Part shown: positions 22,430 through 35,880 of the stretch, piece after piece
Position numbering within the stretch: position 1 is the first letter of the stretch
Layout of the letters: each line of letters opens with the position of its first letter
From: Moringa oleifera
Taxonomy: Eukaryota > Streptophyta > Magnoliopsida > Brassicales > Moringaceae
Direction of reading: 5' to 3'
Length of the DNA: 64,000 bases
Assembly (NCBI GenBank): GCA_021397835.1
Contig: JAJFZO010000889.1
Span: 4,836,001 to 4,900,000 of the forward strand
Position numbers and translations under genes: made by a program
The notes under the pieces: model-generated
Databases searched by the model: none
What the model was told of the DNA's origin: nothing
What the model saw: only the letters and a program-made list of their open reading frames with translations

Positions 22430-23805
22430 AGCACAAGGCCTCACCCACCATTGCTTCCTTGTTACCCTTTTCGTTGTGGCAGCTGAAATTCACAGCTCTA
22501 CTCAAACTCAGCTCCTCGAATCAACAAACCCTGATCTCTTCCACGTTGTTTCTCTTTCTTCAGTTGATATCTCCACCCTACTTGAGGCAGCATCTGCATC
22601 GATACTCGATAGAATTGACATCATGATGCAAGGATCCTTGCCGTTTCTACGTCGAGCGATATCTGAACTGAATCCTCGGCCGGCGATGCTTGTGGTGGAC
22701 TTGTTTGGGACTAAAGCTTTCTCGATAGTGAACGAGTTCAAGATGTTGAAGTACCTGTTCAACGCTTCCACTGCATGGTTCCTTGCGGTGACGGTTCATG
22801 CTTCAGTTCTCGATAACAGGACCATCGAGGAGCATGTTGCTCGTAAAACACCTCTAAAAATTCTGGGTTGCAAGCCGCTCCGGTTGGAAGACACGTTTGA
22901 AATCTTTTTGAACCGGTCCGATCTGACGGATGAGTTTTTAGCTGCCGCAGTTAGGATCACTACGGCTGATGGGATTTTGATAAACACGTGGGAGGATCTT
23001 GAGTCAACGGCACTTGAGTCCCTGAGAGATGGTACTCTCTTGGGACTGGTTGTTAAAGCGCCGGTTTATCCGGTTGGTCCGTTGGTTAGACCGGTTGGGC
23101 AGGGTTCAGGTAACTCGGTGTTGGATTGGCTAGACGACCAACCCGTTGAGTCGGTGATATACGTCTCGTTTGGGAGTGGCGGCACCCTATCGGCAAAACA
23201 AATGATGGAGCTGGCTTGGGGTTTGGAGCTGAGCCAGCAGAAATTTATCTGGGTGGTGCGGCCTCCCATGGCCAACAATGCATCTGGGACATATTTCAGC
23301 CTAGCCAACGGTCACGATGGAAACTTTTCAGATGACTTGCCTGATGGATTTTTAATCAGGCCCATGTTATGGGCCTGGTTGTGTCATTGTGGGCTCCACA
23401 AACTCCCATCTTGGCCCATCCGTCAGTGGGTGGGTTTTTATCTTACTGTGGATGGAATTCTACGTTAGAGAGCTTAACCAACGGAGTACCGATGATCACA
23501 TGGCCACTCTACGCTGAGCAGAGAATGAACGCAGCGTTGCTCACGGAGGAGCTCCGTGTAGCTGTACAATCAAAAGAGTTGCCATCACAACAAGTAGTTG
23601 TGTGGAGAGGAGATAAAGACGATGGTGAGAAGAATCATGGTGGACAATGAAGGAGAAGAGATGAGGAACAGAACCAAGCAACTGAAGTGCAGTGCAGATA
23701 AGGCTTTGACAAAAGGGTGGATCTTCTCATGGTTATTTGTCCCAAGTGGCCAACCAGTACAAGATTAGCCTTCAGTGCTTGAAAGCAAAGGCTCAAGGTG
23801 GTTGA
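22430..23805 (+). pseudogene. Decayed UGT72-like copy 3
   Basis: The third tandem UGT, closely related to UGT2. Homology starts abruptly near 22430 (THHCFLVTLFVVAAE) and lacks the first 30 or so residues, including the catalytic His block GMGHLIP; upstream frames are stopped. The middle is open from 22443 to about 23360 and has MLVVDLFGTKAFS, INTWEDLESTALE, YVSFGSGGTLSAKQM and FIWVVRPP. A one-base loss near 23358 shifts the frame before the PSPG box, which continues in the next frame as [20 protein letters not shown] with Tyr for the usual His in HCGWNS. A second shift near 23600 precedes [16 protein letters not shown], and a third occurs at about 23714, with homology ending near 23805. Frame loss, missing N-terminus and the altered PSPG box together indicate a pseudogene. 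Sequencing error could explain one shift, not all of these changes. Confidence 0.88.
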
Positions 23806-24081
23806 TATCAAGTTCGTTTCTGGTTAGGGAACTGAAGTGAATGTAATCTGAATTTCCGAGAGTTCCTTGCAGCAGTTATGGTACTCGTGTATAAAATCCG
23901 TAACACAAATAAGGAGGAACTTAAAACAGTACTTGATTATCATTAGAAACATGATCTAATATAATACATTCGGATAACAAATTTTGAAAGGAAGTGGATG
24001 TGAATGTAAAAAGGTGAAGCATTTACTCTTCTTTATGTTAAAGGAGGGAGAGGAGAGAGTAAGTTTTGAGCAGAACATAAG

Positions 24082-27000
24082 TCATGCGCTTACAGGCTCG
24101 GTGGCTTGCTTCAACCAAGCTTTCTCAGATTCATCCAAATATGGGGCCAGGATGTCCCTGCATCTTGAATGGTAGGAGTTCAGCCAGTCTATCTCTTCGG
24201 GTGTCAATAGGCTCAAGTCAATCAACTTTCTCTGGTATGGTGCCTGAATATGAGAGAAGATCAAATCAGAAAACTAGCCGGCAACATTTTCTTTCTTGTT
24301 TAATTGATATGTGAAAAACATATGATTCAGATGAACATCAAAGGAAATGCAACCCAAGTACACAGGAGGTATACAAGGCTTAAACAAGGAAACCCAATTC
24401 GGACACTAATACAAATAGAACATGGAAGGCATGACTGACAAAGAATAAAACTGAAGAAACCACCAAGAGAACCAAAACTCCATTCCAACCAGAGGAAATC
24501 CTTATTTATAGGCTAATCAACGATAACTGATAAACTGGAGGAAAAGTAGCAATGATCCCTTTTCTGTGCATGTGATTTCATGTAGTGTGTTACTGTGGCA
24601 GGTCAACTTGCCACAGTAGAATGCTCAAATTGAACAGAAACTGCAGGTAATGTCTCCCAAGAATTGCTTTAATCCAGATCAGATTTAATAAATTTGGATC
24701 CTACATGGTACTTTCCTCGGCCAAACTTTGGAAACAGAGAAAATATTGGAAGCAAAGTTTCCTAAATCTGTAGATGTGTAAAACCAGAACTTCATTTACA
24801 TTACACCTAAAATAGGTCCTTTGAAAACTAAACAGCTTTTAGTGTCAGCGAAAACAATGCATGAATTTTAAACCAAAATGAAGCCTAACTAGCATTCAGA
24901 AATATAGGGGTAACTGGAATAGCTGGACTAAGATATGCTAGGTGGCATTTTATGTTTTAGCTGCAAGATGTTAAATTGGAGTACAAGCAGCACTGTTATA
25001 GAGTAGGTCATTATCTGTTCCTAATTCATTCTTATATGGCAAAACCAAGAAACTAAGAATAAGAGTGGCAGAGTAAAAAGAACTAGAATGCAATTGCTAT
25101 AAGCCCATAATGACACAAACAGTTGCTTAGAACTGTATTATCAGGCCACAAAATGACAAACTTACCCATGTTATATGCTCAAATGATAAGTAACCCTTGT
25201 CACCAAAATTGAACTTCGTGTCAGCCTCCTTCACTAGAAGGACATTCTCCAATCTTATACCGAAGTGGCCATCTTCATAGTAGCCAGGTTCTGAGAGTGC
25301 AATTTTCAACTACAGTTAGTAAATATCACCATGGTTTCGGAGTTACTAAACTTTCTTGCTTCCTCTGAAAAAATAAAAATAGCTCAATAGACACAAACTA
25401 ATCAAATGCAGAACAAATAGAACACATATTATACTATTTTTGCACTGAGATTACAAAATTTTGAACCTAAATTGTCTAAAAAGTTCAAGGGTTGAAGTGT
25501 TTTCACCAAACGTATGATTGAAATGTTAAAAACAGCATGCATTGTGCAATTTTGAGAATCCCCAAATTTTGAAGCAATTACATCAAAAAGTAAAAGTAAA
25601 AGTAAAAGACCAAGGTAAAACATATAACAAAACTGTTCCATGCATCCACAAATAAGCGACTGCAACGAAGCGTATGAACCATCTAGATGATGATCGCAGC
25701 CAAAAATATAAAGTCAATGAAACTTGGAGAAAATTAAGAACCCAAACATGAGAAACTATAATCAAAGAAAATTAGAGTAAATGTCAGAGGTGAAACCTCC
25801 AGCACAACCTCCTTATGCATGCATGAATAAACGTCTGAAACAAACACCAAGACCCCGTAAATTCAACCAAACGGGAGGAAGTGGGACCCATTAGAAAAAA
25901 ATATAAGTGGAAGCAAGAGGAATCATGTAGTTCTCGGAGTATTTAAGTTACGGTGTCAGTCAGTGTAAAAATATTGAATTGTGGGGATAATCCAAATAGT
26001 GCAATACTAACCATCTGTCACAGTCATTGAAGCTTGAAGCGGCACATTGCGAGCGTGTGGCCTGAAACTAATTAAATGGGGTCCTGCACAAAAGTGCAAC
26101 CAAACAACATGTCAATCAAATTACAAATTGATAGAAAAAACAAACAGTTCTCATTCATCCATACCTTCATGAACATTTAGGTAAGACCCAATACCATGGC
26201 CAGTACCATGTCGATAATCAAGACCATCCTTCCACAATGGAACCCGAGCAAGAATGTCAAGGGCATGACCTGAGCATTTGATCCATCAAAGAAAAGAATT
26301 TCTAAATAGGGAGGTCAATCAAATCAATATTCAGCTCAACTGATTGAAACAGATATTTCAACTAAATCGAAAAATTATATAAGAGATAAAAGGAACTAGC
26401 AATACCATTTGTCCCATTAGGAAATCGAGCATTGCCCAGAGAAATATGACCCTTGAGAACCTAGATGGCATCACGTCGACAAAGAAAATTCTAAAGGGTT
26501 AACTTGAAGGGACCAATAAGATTAAGCAGGAAAAAAAAAATCCCAAAACTTTCATAAAATCCATGATTGACAGAATAGGTACACCAGTTAATGCCACTCA
26601 GAACAGATATCCTCACATTACCATTGAAGGAAACTTTAATATAAATTATATCTCAAATGAGTTCATTTTTAAAGTAATATCTTTAAAATTTAAAAAAAGA
26701 AAACACTATATGATTGAGGATTATAAGAAATACTCTAGAATGCTTCAAGCAGCATATGCATTATTTCATGCAAATGAGCATTTCCAAAATGATTGTGGTA
26801 GGAACCACATTTTGAAATTGTTTCTTAAGTGTTTCCTTTGCCAGTAAAACCATAATAAAATACTAAAAAATAATAATGAACAATTTCTTTCTCAAGTGAG
26901 AGTTGTGCCTCCACCATTAATACGCATTGTACAAGAAAAAATACCAAAACAGAATGAAGCAACCATGTTTTAAAATGGGTATGATGAAAATTAGGCTGAA

Positions 27001-30000
27001 TTCAAGTACTAGGTATAGGAACTTCCTAGGGAAAAGCAAATTCAACGAAAAAAAAAAAACACCTACCGCTGTATAGCAAGCCTTTTCATGTGCTGAAGGT
27101 TTTCCAAAATGAACTGTTCGAGTTATATCAGTTGTCCCATCCAGATACTTCATATATACCATCAATGGCATCAATTACAAATAAAACAATAGAATCAAGA
27201 CGCTGGGTTTAATAAAGAATATGATAATAAGGCAAAGTATCTGATTGCGGTCAAACCTGTGCCCCTGAATCAAACAGATAGATACTGTTTGCGTCTAACT
27301 CAGCACATGATTCCACTTGGGGTGAATAGTGGATGATTGCAGCATTTGGACCAACCGAAGAAATAGTTGGAAAACTTAAGCCTCTGAAATGCTGCAATTA
27401 CAGACCATTAAAAGAATTGACATCATGTCAAACACAGAAAGCATGTGCAGACTCGCACATGCACAGAAATGTGACAGAACAAGATAGCTTTGATTCACAT
27501 GACAAGAGATAGACAAAAAAATTCAAAAGAGACTACGAACTGCATTGATGGGAACATGGAATATCACAACAGATATTCTGCTTCATTGCTCCATTGCCAA
27601 CTGATAGGTCTCAAATGATTCTATAATTGATTTATACTTATTACTATGAAGAATTTTTAGTTAATGCTACCTCCTTTGATGCTCGAAAACCCTCCAGCTT
27701 ATCACTTGCAGTCACTTCTGTCAGTTTCCTGGTTTCTCTGCCATTGTTCATTCCAAGATCACGAAAATTTGTATCAGTCACAAGCAAATCTTACAAGAAC
27801 TTGCATATGTGAAGCAACATTGTATAGCCAACCAAAAGTTTGGTACATATTAGAAAGATAATCGAACAGTACCTAGTATACAACAAGAAAGCAGTAGTCT
27901 ATTAATTTCAGTCAGCAAAATCGAACTCATAAAACCATCATATTATAACCATATGTCCATTTATTCATATTTCATTCTTACAAAATGATTTGGTGTCAAT
28001 TTATGAAATTGTATCAGCAGGGATATCATGAAAGATCAACATGTTCCTGGGATATCACAAACTGTCCTGTAAATAACCCCCTTTCTTGAGAAACTAGGCA
28101 ATAACAGGGCCAACCACCTCATATCTCAATTCTGAGAAGAAACTTTATCCATGACTGAAAGATTCTAAGATAAACAAAGAGAAAAATAAGCTTACGAATG
28201 ATTCTTCTTGTTTGCCTCCCCCTCCAAGAAGTAGCCAGATGCTCCATAAATTTGCTGCAGCTGCATATTCAAACCAGCTTCAGGACTATGTCCCAATAAG
28301 TTTTGTGCATATGCGATAAAATATCTTAACCTGGAAGATGATGAAAATAGAAAATTCCAATATCTTGATCCCCAAATAAGTTACCGAAAGATTCACAAAG
28401 AATATTTTCTTTTCTTTTTTAATATCAGAGATACACAAAGGATTTTTTCCCCCACTACTTTTGAAAATATACAACACAGATTGTTAGAGTTCCTTCACCG
28501 AGGAGGGTGAATCCAATGAAAAACAATAACTTTTACATAATGTTCAGAATATTAATAGTTAAAGGCTTGCACAAGGAGAAGTGTTACAGTTTGATCCAAG
28601 AAATCTAGTTATCCCTGACAGCTTGCACCTAAGAGGGTAACAACATAATTGCTATATTCTTCTAACAGCACAAGCTTTTGGAATTACCTATCACCCAAAC
28701 ATCATTAAGAACAACTTCAAGGGAGATGCTGTAACCACGGATGATCACAACATGAATACATCAATTTTTATTTTCAATTTAATCAGAGAATACATCAGTT
28801 ATGTTGAGGACATATGAAAATCAAAAACTTTAGATCCCATGATATACCTGCTTATCCAACCAGACAAGATACTGCACGACAGCTGCACCATCCCGAATGT
28901 GTGCCTTTTTTAGCCCATCCAATTCAACAGGGTTCTGACAGTAGAAAACAATGAAAAGATTATGATTTATGTAGTTGAACAAAATCCTTCCACCATTCCA
29001 CTGTCCTAGACACAAGGATGTAATTTATGATACAGAAGACAATGATCATGTGAAATGAATGACAACCAGAAGCTTTAACCCTCAATATCTATAATTATAG
29101 TATGGGCCACATTAAATTATAATTAACAAAAGACATGAAAAGCTCCAACTGGTAAATCTAAAACTCCAGCAGCATCTCTTCTATAACATATATTGGAAGA
29201 ATCGGGATCCAGATAAATACATTTGCCTAACTCTAAAGCCTCACCATACAAATTTTTGTGCAGCAAAAACCTTACTTCACAGACTTGTAATACCTTCAGC
29301 GCTTTTGCGAGGGACAAAGGTGACTGCTGCAGCAGGACCTTATCAGCATCCAGTTTTGAATACAAAGCATAACAGCATGAACCAGGATCCAACCATATGA
29401 GGTCACCATTACCATCAGTTTCAGTAGAATTCATTGCCATGTCCTCTGTAACTTCAGCTTGAGTTACTTTAACTGCAGATGAAAGCTGATTTGATGCAAG
29501 CAAGACCACATCTGAGCTCACTGCCCCATAATCCTTAACTTCAATTCCATACTCTGCCAAATGAGAGTTTACCTGCTCGCAACATGGATGGTACTGGATA
29601 AGTGCAACTGTATAACCTTTTAAGTTCACACACAAATATGGCTTTCAAATTTCTCTTCTCTTAAAAAAGAAGGGAGAACAGCACTCTCCCATGAACAGAT
29701 GGAAACAGTATCATAGTGTTCACACACATAATGTGAAAATATCAAAAATTGAAACATAAATGAACCTGACCTTCTCTGACAACTTTTTCTTGTCCACATA
29801 AAGGAAAGCTGAACTTGATGTTACTATGGCAAATGCATGAACAACTGGACAGTAGGGTACATCACTCCCACGAATGTTATACAACCAAGCAACCTGCATA
29901 GAAGCCATCACATTGAATCTCCAAAATGTAAGGATACCGAGAGAGCAAAAGACAACAGATGACTGCAGAAAAAGTTCAGAAATGACAAATTGTGCAGCAA

Positions 30001-31802
30001 AATATTTAGGCCAAGGATAGATAAAGTCACCTCATCAAGTGCTGTGATAATTATGCCACGCGCTGCCTCGTGCCTAAGCTTTTCTCTCAAGGCCTTCAAC
30101 TTTTCTGTGACAGAACGACCAGCAAATTCCAATGGATGAACATCAATTGGATTTATTTGAGCTGATGGCCGATCTTTCCAAACTTCATCAACCAAATTAG
30201 AGGTGGTTTGGACCAGCTTCTGCTGCAATTTGGCAAAAGCACATTGCCATCTTTGTGCAGTGTCTACTGACACACACCAAGGGTCAACACCAACTGATGC
30301 ATCTCTTGGCAGGTTCTAAAATTAATAGAAAAGATGATAAGATCTACTTAATACCATGAATAAGTTGTAAAAGTAGTCAAAATACAAAATTTAGATTTAA
30401 TAATTCAAAACACTAAAACAGTGAGAGGAATGGGACTGTCAATAACGCTATTTTGCTAAGATAAGGGCACCATTGAAAATAATTGACGTCACATGCTTAA
30501 ATGAATGACTGCCGTGATAAGTGTCAGAAGCACCACTTATGATGCCGTTCCATACAGATTTAAAACTACAAAAGAAAACAAAAAGTACAAAAACAATGGT
30601 GAAACAATCATATTGTGATTCAGACTGAATAGGAAGTTATTACAATTGGAGATTTCACCAGAAAGACACAAATGGATAGACCAATTCAGACAAAGAATAA
30701 GGTTTTCTTTGTTTTAACACTACAGATTCTGCATTATTTGCGGCATTTAATCCTCATAAGAAACATGGTTAATAACGGAAATTCCAAAATACAATTGTGA
30801 CTTACATCAGCCATCCAGGCATCTACAGGAGGGTCCTCCCCAATCCGCATAAGTTTCCAGTCATCACTAAGCTGTTGGGTTGCCTGCAAAAAATAGCGCC
30901 CATCTGTCCATAGTTTTGCTTCTGTCATTGTAATAAGTGCCAGTCCTGAACAAAATATATATAGAAAATACCCAAATCAATTTAAGGTTAAAAAAAAAAG
31001 AACTCATCAAGTTACAGCAGTGCATGCACAGATACATTAAAGATCAAATTGAATCAATGCTTTCAACTTCAAGATGCACGGAAAAACCAGATAATGACAT
31101 CTCATCTAAAATGAATAGAAACATTCCTGTCTCTAGGATAACGCATCATATGTGTCCCATCTCATGCAATAATATCCTTCCAAAATTTGGTGTTATGTAC
31201 ATAAAAAGATGCCTTATTTATTTCTCAGTCAGTTTTTAAAATCTGATATAGTATATATATTCAAATTGAAGATTAGACAATTCTAAAGCTGATACAGAAG
31301 TAACCCAGTAAACAGGAATAAAATTTTTACAATAAAAACTAAACTAACCTGCACTTCCCGTAAATCCAGAAACGAATTCTCGTCTTTTATCCCGTGGAGA
31401 AACATACTCACTCTGCAACTTAAGACACACCCGTATTAGAAAAAAAAAATCCCAAGATCATTTGATCAAAAATGAATTAAGAATCATAAACTACGACAAT
31501 ATTAAGTAAATCCACACGATATTTAATCATCCAAAAAGAAAGGTACATGGAAGTCAAACAATTTAACAAAAATGCGTCTGCAATACTAAGGACTGATTGC
31601 TACGATAATGTTCCGGTTCCAGGTTATTAAGAAATAATCGAAACGGACTCTAACAATATAAATCTACATGCATATATGTGTATACACATATGTAAAGAAC
31701 GAGGAGGACCTGATGATAATCTTCAGATGGAACGACCAAGGCGTCGAGAGGAGGAGAGTGAGCGGCCATAAGAGCCCTCAAAGCAGAGAGAATGTCTGCC
31801 AT
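24082..31802 (-). CDS. APP1: Xaa-Pro aminopeptidase P (APP1-like)
   Basis: Cytosolic M24B metallopeptidase that removes the N-terminal residue before proline; the Arabidopsis homolog binds the auxin-transport inhibitor NPA. Sixteen exons join in phase to 645 aa, the same length as I recall for AtAPP1: 31802-31710, 31412-31349, 30945-30806, 30315-30031, 29893-29771, 29572-29294, 28934-28848, 28260-28196, 27737-27671, 27391-27257, 27147-27067, 26460-26406, 26269-26165, 26083-26012, 25290-25166 and 24243-24082. It starts [18 protein letters not shown] and ends ATEPVSA. Two creatinase-like N-terminal domains precede the pita-bread catalytic domain. All metal ligands are present: Asp442 (DSGAQ), Asp453 ([12 protein letters not shown]), the His of HGTGHGIG, Glu551 ([10 protein letters not shown]) and Glu565 ([10 protein letters not shown]). 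Exon 1 uses the donor CAG|GTCCTC. It is tail-to-tail with the UGT pseudogene and follows FQR1-like on the same strand. Confidence 0.97.
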
Positions 31803-32782
31803 GTCTTTGTTCCTCGAAGTTTGTTTATTGATCTCTTCAAGTTTGGAACTGATTTTGACCAGAAAGAGACACAGCCAGAGAGAGGAATACTGGAAGCTAA
31901 TCCCCTGCGCTTTTGATGGAAGCAGGCAAGTGTGATAAAAAGATATGGTATTTAAATGTTTAGACTACCCACAGGTAGTCTGATGCTTTTTCTGAATTTC
32001 ACTAATTGTCCTTGTTACTAGGAAGTTACAACTTTGGAATCTGATATTATATAAATTTGAATTTATCTTTAATATTTATTATCTCTCATTTAAAATAAAG
32101 ATAAAAAATAAAATCTGAATCATTTGATTCATTTTTTTTCCATAGAATTGAAATTTAAATTTAAAACGGGCCTTCTTTTTTCTTTTCTTTTACATTTATC
32201 CTTTTCTATATCTTTATTTATTTTCTTACCCAATAACGGCATCTATTAACCCTTTTCAAAAATCAAAAATTCTCATTGATAAATTAAATTTAAAAAACGG
32301 CAAAACAAACCAGCAATTATTAATAATGTGAAATTAAAATTTATTATCTAACTTTAATACATTCATACATAAGTAATTTAAAAATCAGGATCGACTCATT
32401 TTATCATTGATGTTATTAAGATTACTATAACCATAATATATTTAAGTATGGAATAATCAAGCATGCCAAAGAAATACTCCAAAACAGAAGGAATTTATTA
32501 AGTCTCTTCCCACTAAGGGAATTAATATCTGTACAGAAGAACACATCCCACAAAATCAGGTTTTATTTGAGGTATAAAGACAGTAACTTTAAACCATGTA
32601 CACCTTCCTAGATCCGAATCGTAGAATCAAGGAACTCAGGGAAGAAGAACGCCAAGAATGTGATGCCAACAGGTGAAATACCAAGATGGAAAATCATATA
32701 GCCAAAAGAATCACAAAACCAACACATCCTAAAGATGAAAACAAAGACGAAGGCCAATGTGGCATGAAGATGGAAAACCAAG
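31803..32782. other. Intergenic region, APP1 promoter / FQR1-like 3' UTR
   Basis: APP1 leader next to 31802, AT-rich promoter DNA in the middle (about 32030-32470) and the FQR1-like 3' UTR at the right. No ORF with family features. Confidence 0.6.
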
Positions 32783-35123
32783 TTAAGCCTGAGCAAGTCT
32801 CTTGACTACTGCAGCCATGTACTTTCCCTGGTGCTCTGCAAGTGCGAGCTCAGTCTCCGTTGGTTGTCTTGTGCCATCCCCAGCAAATACTCCAGCACCA
32901 TAAGGAGAACCACCACGAATGGAGTCCATCTTGAACATTCCAGCCCCAAAGGTGTATCCTATTGGAACAAAGAGCATCCCATGGTGTGCTAACTGCGTGA
33001 TAGCTGTCCAACTGCATTGGAAGAAAACATGAGAAATAATGTAATGTGATACCATTTTTCTTCTGCTGGTAAGGTATCTAATGCCACATTAGGAAGATGA
33101 ACAAAGGGTGAAGTTTGAAAAAAAATGCACTTCGATCACATGGGCAATTTTCAATCTTTTGGATTCCTGACACCGTGGTTGATATTGTGGAGAGGAAGTA
33201 AAAGAATAAGATGAAGTAACTACTTCCAACTCATTTGTGTTGTCATTGACAAGAACATAAACCCACCTCAAAAGGAATCCCTTTCAAGGTAACCAGTAAT
33301 ATCAGTGGCAATTATCAAACCAGCATAAAAAATACAAAACAAAACATTACAATTTCCAAATACACACGGGTTAAACCCCACTTTTATTGTCCATGAACAG
33401 GAGTCAAACACAGCTTACCAAATTCCTATTCTTCTCCTTATAAACCATGAGATATCCCTAGAGCTCACAAATTGCAGACAACCATGTCTATCTATTCAGA
33501 CTTTCACACCTTAACTATCAAGGGGTTGGCACCTGCTAAACTCTATGTCTCACAGAAAGAGATCAGTAAACGGATAAATCCTTTTGTCCCTCAAGTTCCC
33601 ATTTGAATTTACATGAATTCTGAAAGATTTAGCTGGCATGAATACCAAATATGATTTTTCAATAGATCTTTGACAGGGTGCCAAAAGGATAGATAGTATG
33701 GAAAATATCATAGAAACAACATCACGTATAATCTACCAATATTCTGCTGTGTACAAGTTCATTCATACTCCCTGGTTGATCTTTTTGAGACTGGCCTGGG
33801 ATCATGCTTCAAGAAATTTCATGAGGTCCAGATAATATTCCATTATTCTTTGTTCTTCCAGATAAACATAAGACAGGGAGTCAACCAACCTACTGGATTG
33901 TATTCTTCAAATACATAATATATTTTCTGCTCTAAAAACTTCCAAAACAGGCAGCAAGTGACACCTGCACTTGCAGAAGTGATATTTCTTACTGGAGAAT
34001 GACACTTTAACTAGGGCAGTAACAAACAATTGCTTCCACTTTATTAAAGGGGTTCATGAGTTCTTATCAGTAATCAATCAGTATATCCTTTTAACTTGCC
34101 TCATGCAATTTGCTGAAACTAATTCAATCTAAATCAATGGCCGTTTCATTTCAATTTCCCAAAATCGGTCACTCCTCGATCCAATTCCAAGGTGCTAGAT
34201 ATCAGACAAAGATAATAAGCTCTCTCCCCAATGTTTCCATTAGCTATCTGTACCCAATCAATTATTTACACGGCATAACCAAAACGCCCTTCGAAATGAC
34301 AAGCTCATGCAATTAATTTCCACGGCATAACTCTGAGCTAGATAAGATACATTGTTGAATTCAAAATTTTGAAGCCTTCCAGTGATCTACCACTAAACTA
34401 TCCATCCTATCCTGGATATCTGTCGAGGATGAAGAAAAAAATTTTAAGTAATTACCATTACATTTAACCAATCTGAGATAGCCTTATCTTTTTAATTTTA
34501 TGTATAAGCTTCTAAAATAGCACAAATAACACGAAAACTTCAAGACAAGAAGCTTACGCAGTGGTCTCCTGACCGCCTCCTTGGGTACCAGTACTGACGA
34601 AGAACCCAGCAGGCTTGCCGGCGAGCTTCTGCTCATTCCACAACTGCCCTGTGGAATCGAAGAAGGCCTTCATCTGTGCGGCCATGCACCCGTACCTAGT
34701 TGGGAACCCAAAGAGGACCCCGTCCGCCGTCGCCAACTCCGCCACCGTGATTTCCGGGATATCCGTATTCTTAGGCGGCGCCTTCATGAGCTCCAGCACG
34801 TCACTGGGCAACGTCTCGGGGACACGGTACAACAAACCCTCCACTCCGTCGACGCCGTCCACCCCCTTTTTCATCCTCCTGGCTAGCCCCTCCACGTGGC
34901 CGTACATTGAGTAGAATATGATGAATATCTTCAGCTTGGCCAATGATTGAGAGGTCGTCGTGGCCGTAGAGGCGGTGATGTGGGCGTGGTCGGGAGTGTC
35001 ATGCCCGTCTTCCAATGGGACCGGTGCGTCGGCGGCGGCGCTGTTGGTACTGCGACGGGTATCATCGGCCACTGATGACGGCTTCTTCTTCTTGCTCGGC
35101 ACACAGCCGCCCCCTTTTCCCAT
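32783..35123 (-). CDS. NAD(P)H:quinone oxidoreductase, FQR1-like, with N-terminal lipidation signal
   Basis: WrbA/FQR1 flavodoxin-fold enzyme that uses FMN to reduce quinones by two electrons, avoiding semiquinone radicals. Two exons, 35123-34558 and 33011-32783, with a 1.5-kb intron, give 264 aa. Residues 1-65 are an extension not found in short FQR1: MGKGGGCVPSKKKK followed by an acidic Ser/Thr/Asp/His-rich linker. Gly2 with Cys7 and the Lys run is a good N-myristoylation plus S-acylation signal, so plasma-membrane anchoring is likely. The catalytic part starts LKIFIIFYSMYGHVEGLARR (FMN phosphate loop) and includes VLFGFPTRYGCMAAQMKAFF, FFVSTGTQGGGQETT, then in exon 2 LAHHGMLFVPIGYTFGAGMF and ending GKYMAAVVKRLAQA. 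Position matches AT4G36750. Very GC-rich exon 1 yields several plus-strand ORFs that are shadows. Confidence 0.95.
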
Positions 35124-35817
35124 CGAGAATTAGCTTATTCGTCAATGATGGGAGCAGACCAATAGTCAAAGACCCGTTCGATGAAGTTCCCAATTCTTTG
35201 ACAAGGATCAGACAATAACTGAATAAAAAATAAGGTTCAGCTTTCAGAGGGTTTAGCTTTTGGGCTTTCGGATTAGGTAGCAGTGGGAAAACTATCACAC
35301 AGGCCCACAATCGAAGGCAAGATAGCCCAATGAGCCAGTACTTCCACAGTAATCAAGCTGAAGCCTGGCCCTAATCTACTGCTTGGGTTGTATACTAGTT
35401 CGACCTCTCGTCCGAATTGGGTTCTAACGTTTCTTCTGTAGGAATAGACTAATTCCATGGGCGCCTGGAGGTCACGTGTGAAAGTGAAAAATACTCCTCG
35501 TACAGGTGTTCGTGTCGTCATTTTACGCTGCTCTTGTCCTGTCGGCAATCAAAACGTGGCGTTTTAGTGATTTTGCATGTTAATCACATGTTCTTAAGCA
35601 GGTCTGTATCAGCTTCAAGAAATCAATCTTTCATAGTTTGCTTCAAGAACTATTCAAATCTTGGTAAGCTAGTAATCATTCATTTCTCAAAATAATAACA
35701 CAAAAGAACCATATTTAATAAAAATAAATTAATTAATTTCATACTGTACTATTAATGGGTCTCCCCTAACTCTAAGCCTCTGAAAGTGCTTACCATTTAT
35801 GAAGGTGAGGTACCACT

Positions 35818-35880
35818 TAGTGAAATCAGGTAGGTAGGTGGAGCCAAAGCCAAAGGTAGAGAGGCCTTAGATTCGAATCC
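35818..35880 (+). repeat. Possible tRNA-derived SINE fragment (A/B-box pair)
   Basis: TAGTGAAATCAG at 35818-35829 fits the pol III A-box consensus in 11 of 12 positions as I apply it. GATTCGAATCC at 35870-35880 fits the B-box in 10 of 11. The spacing of about 40 bases is right. No tRNA cloverleaf is seen, and an AT-rich tail follows. Target-site duplications were not found, so this is tentative. Confidence 0.3.

Noticed and set aside
22387..22488. ATG ORF (MMTLLAEAAEEINQ start) as the N-terminus of UGT copy 3
   Set aside because: It is in a different frame from the UGT homology, hits a stop near 22488, and does not resemble the usual UGT N-terminus.
34581..34914. Plus-strand ORFs over FQR1-like exon 1
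   Set aside because: Shadows of a GC-rich real exon on the opposite strand.
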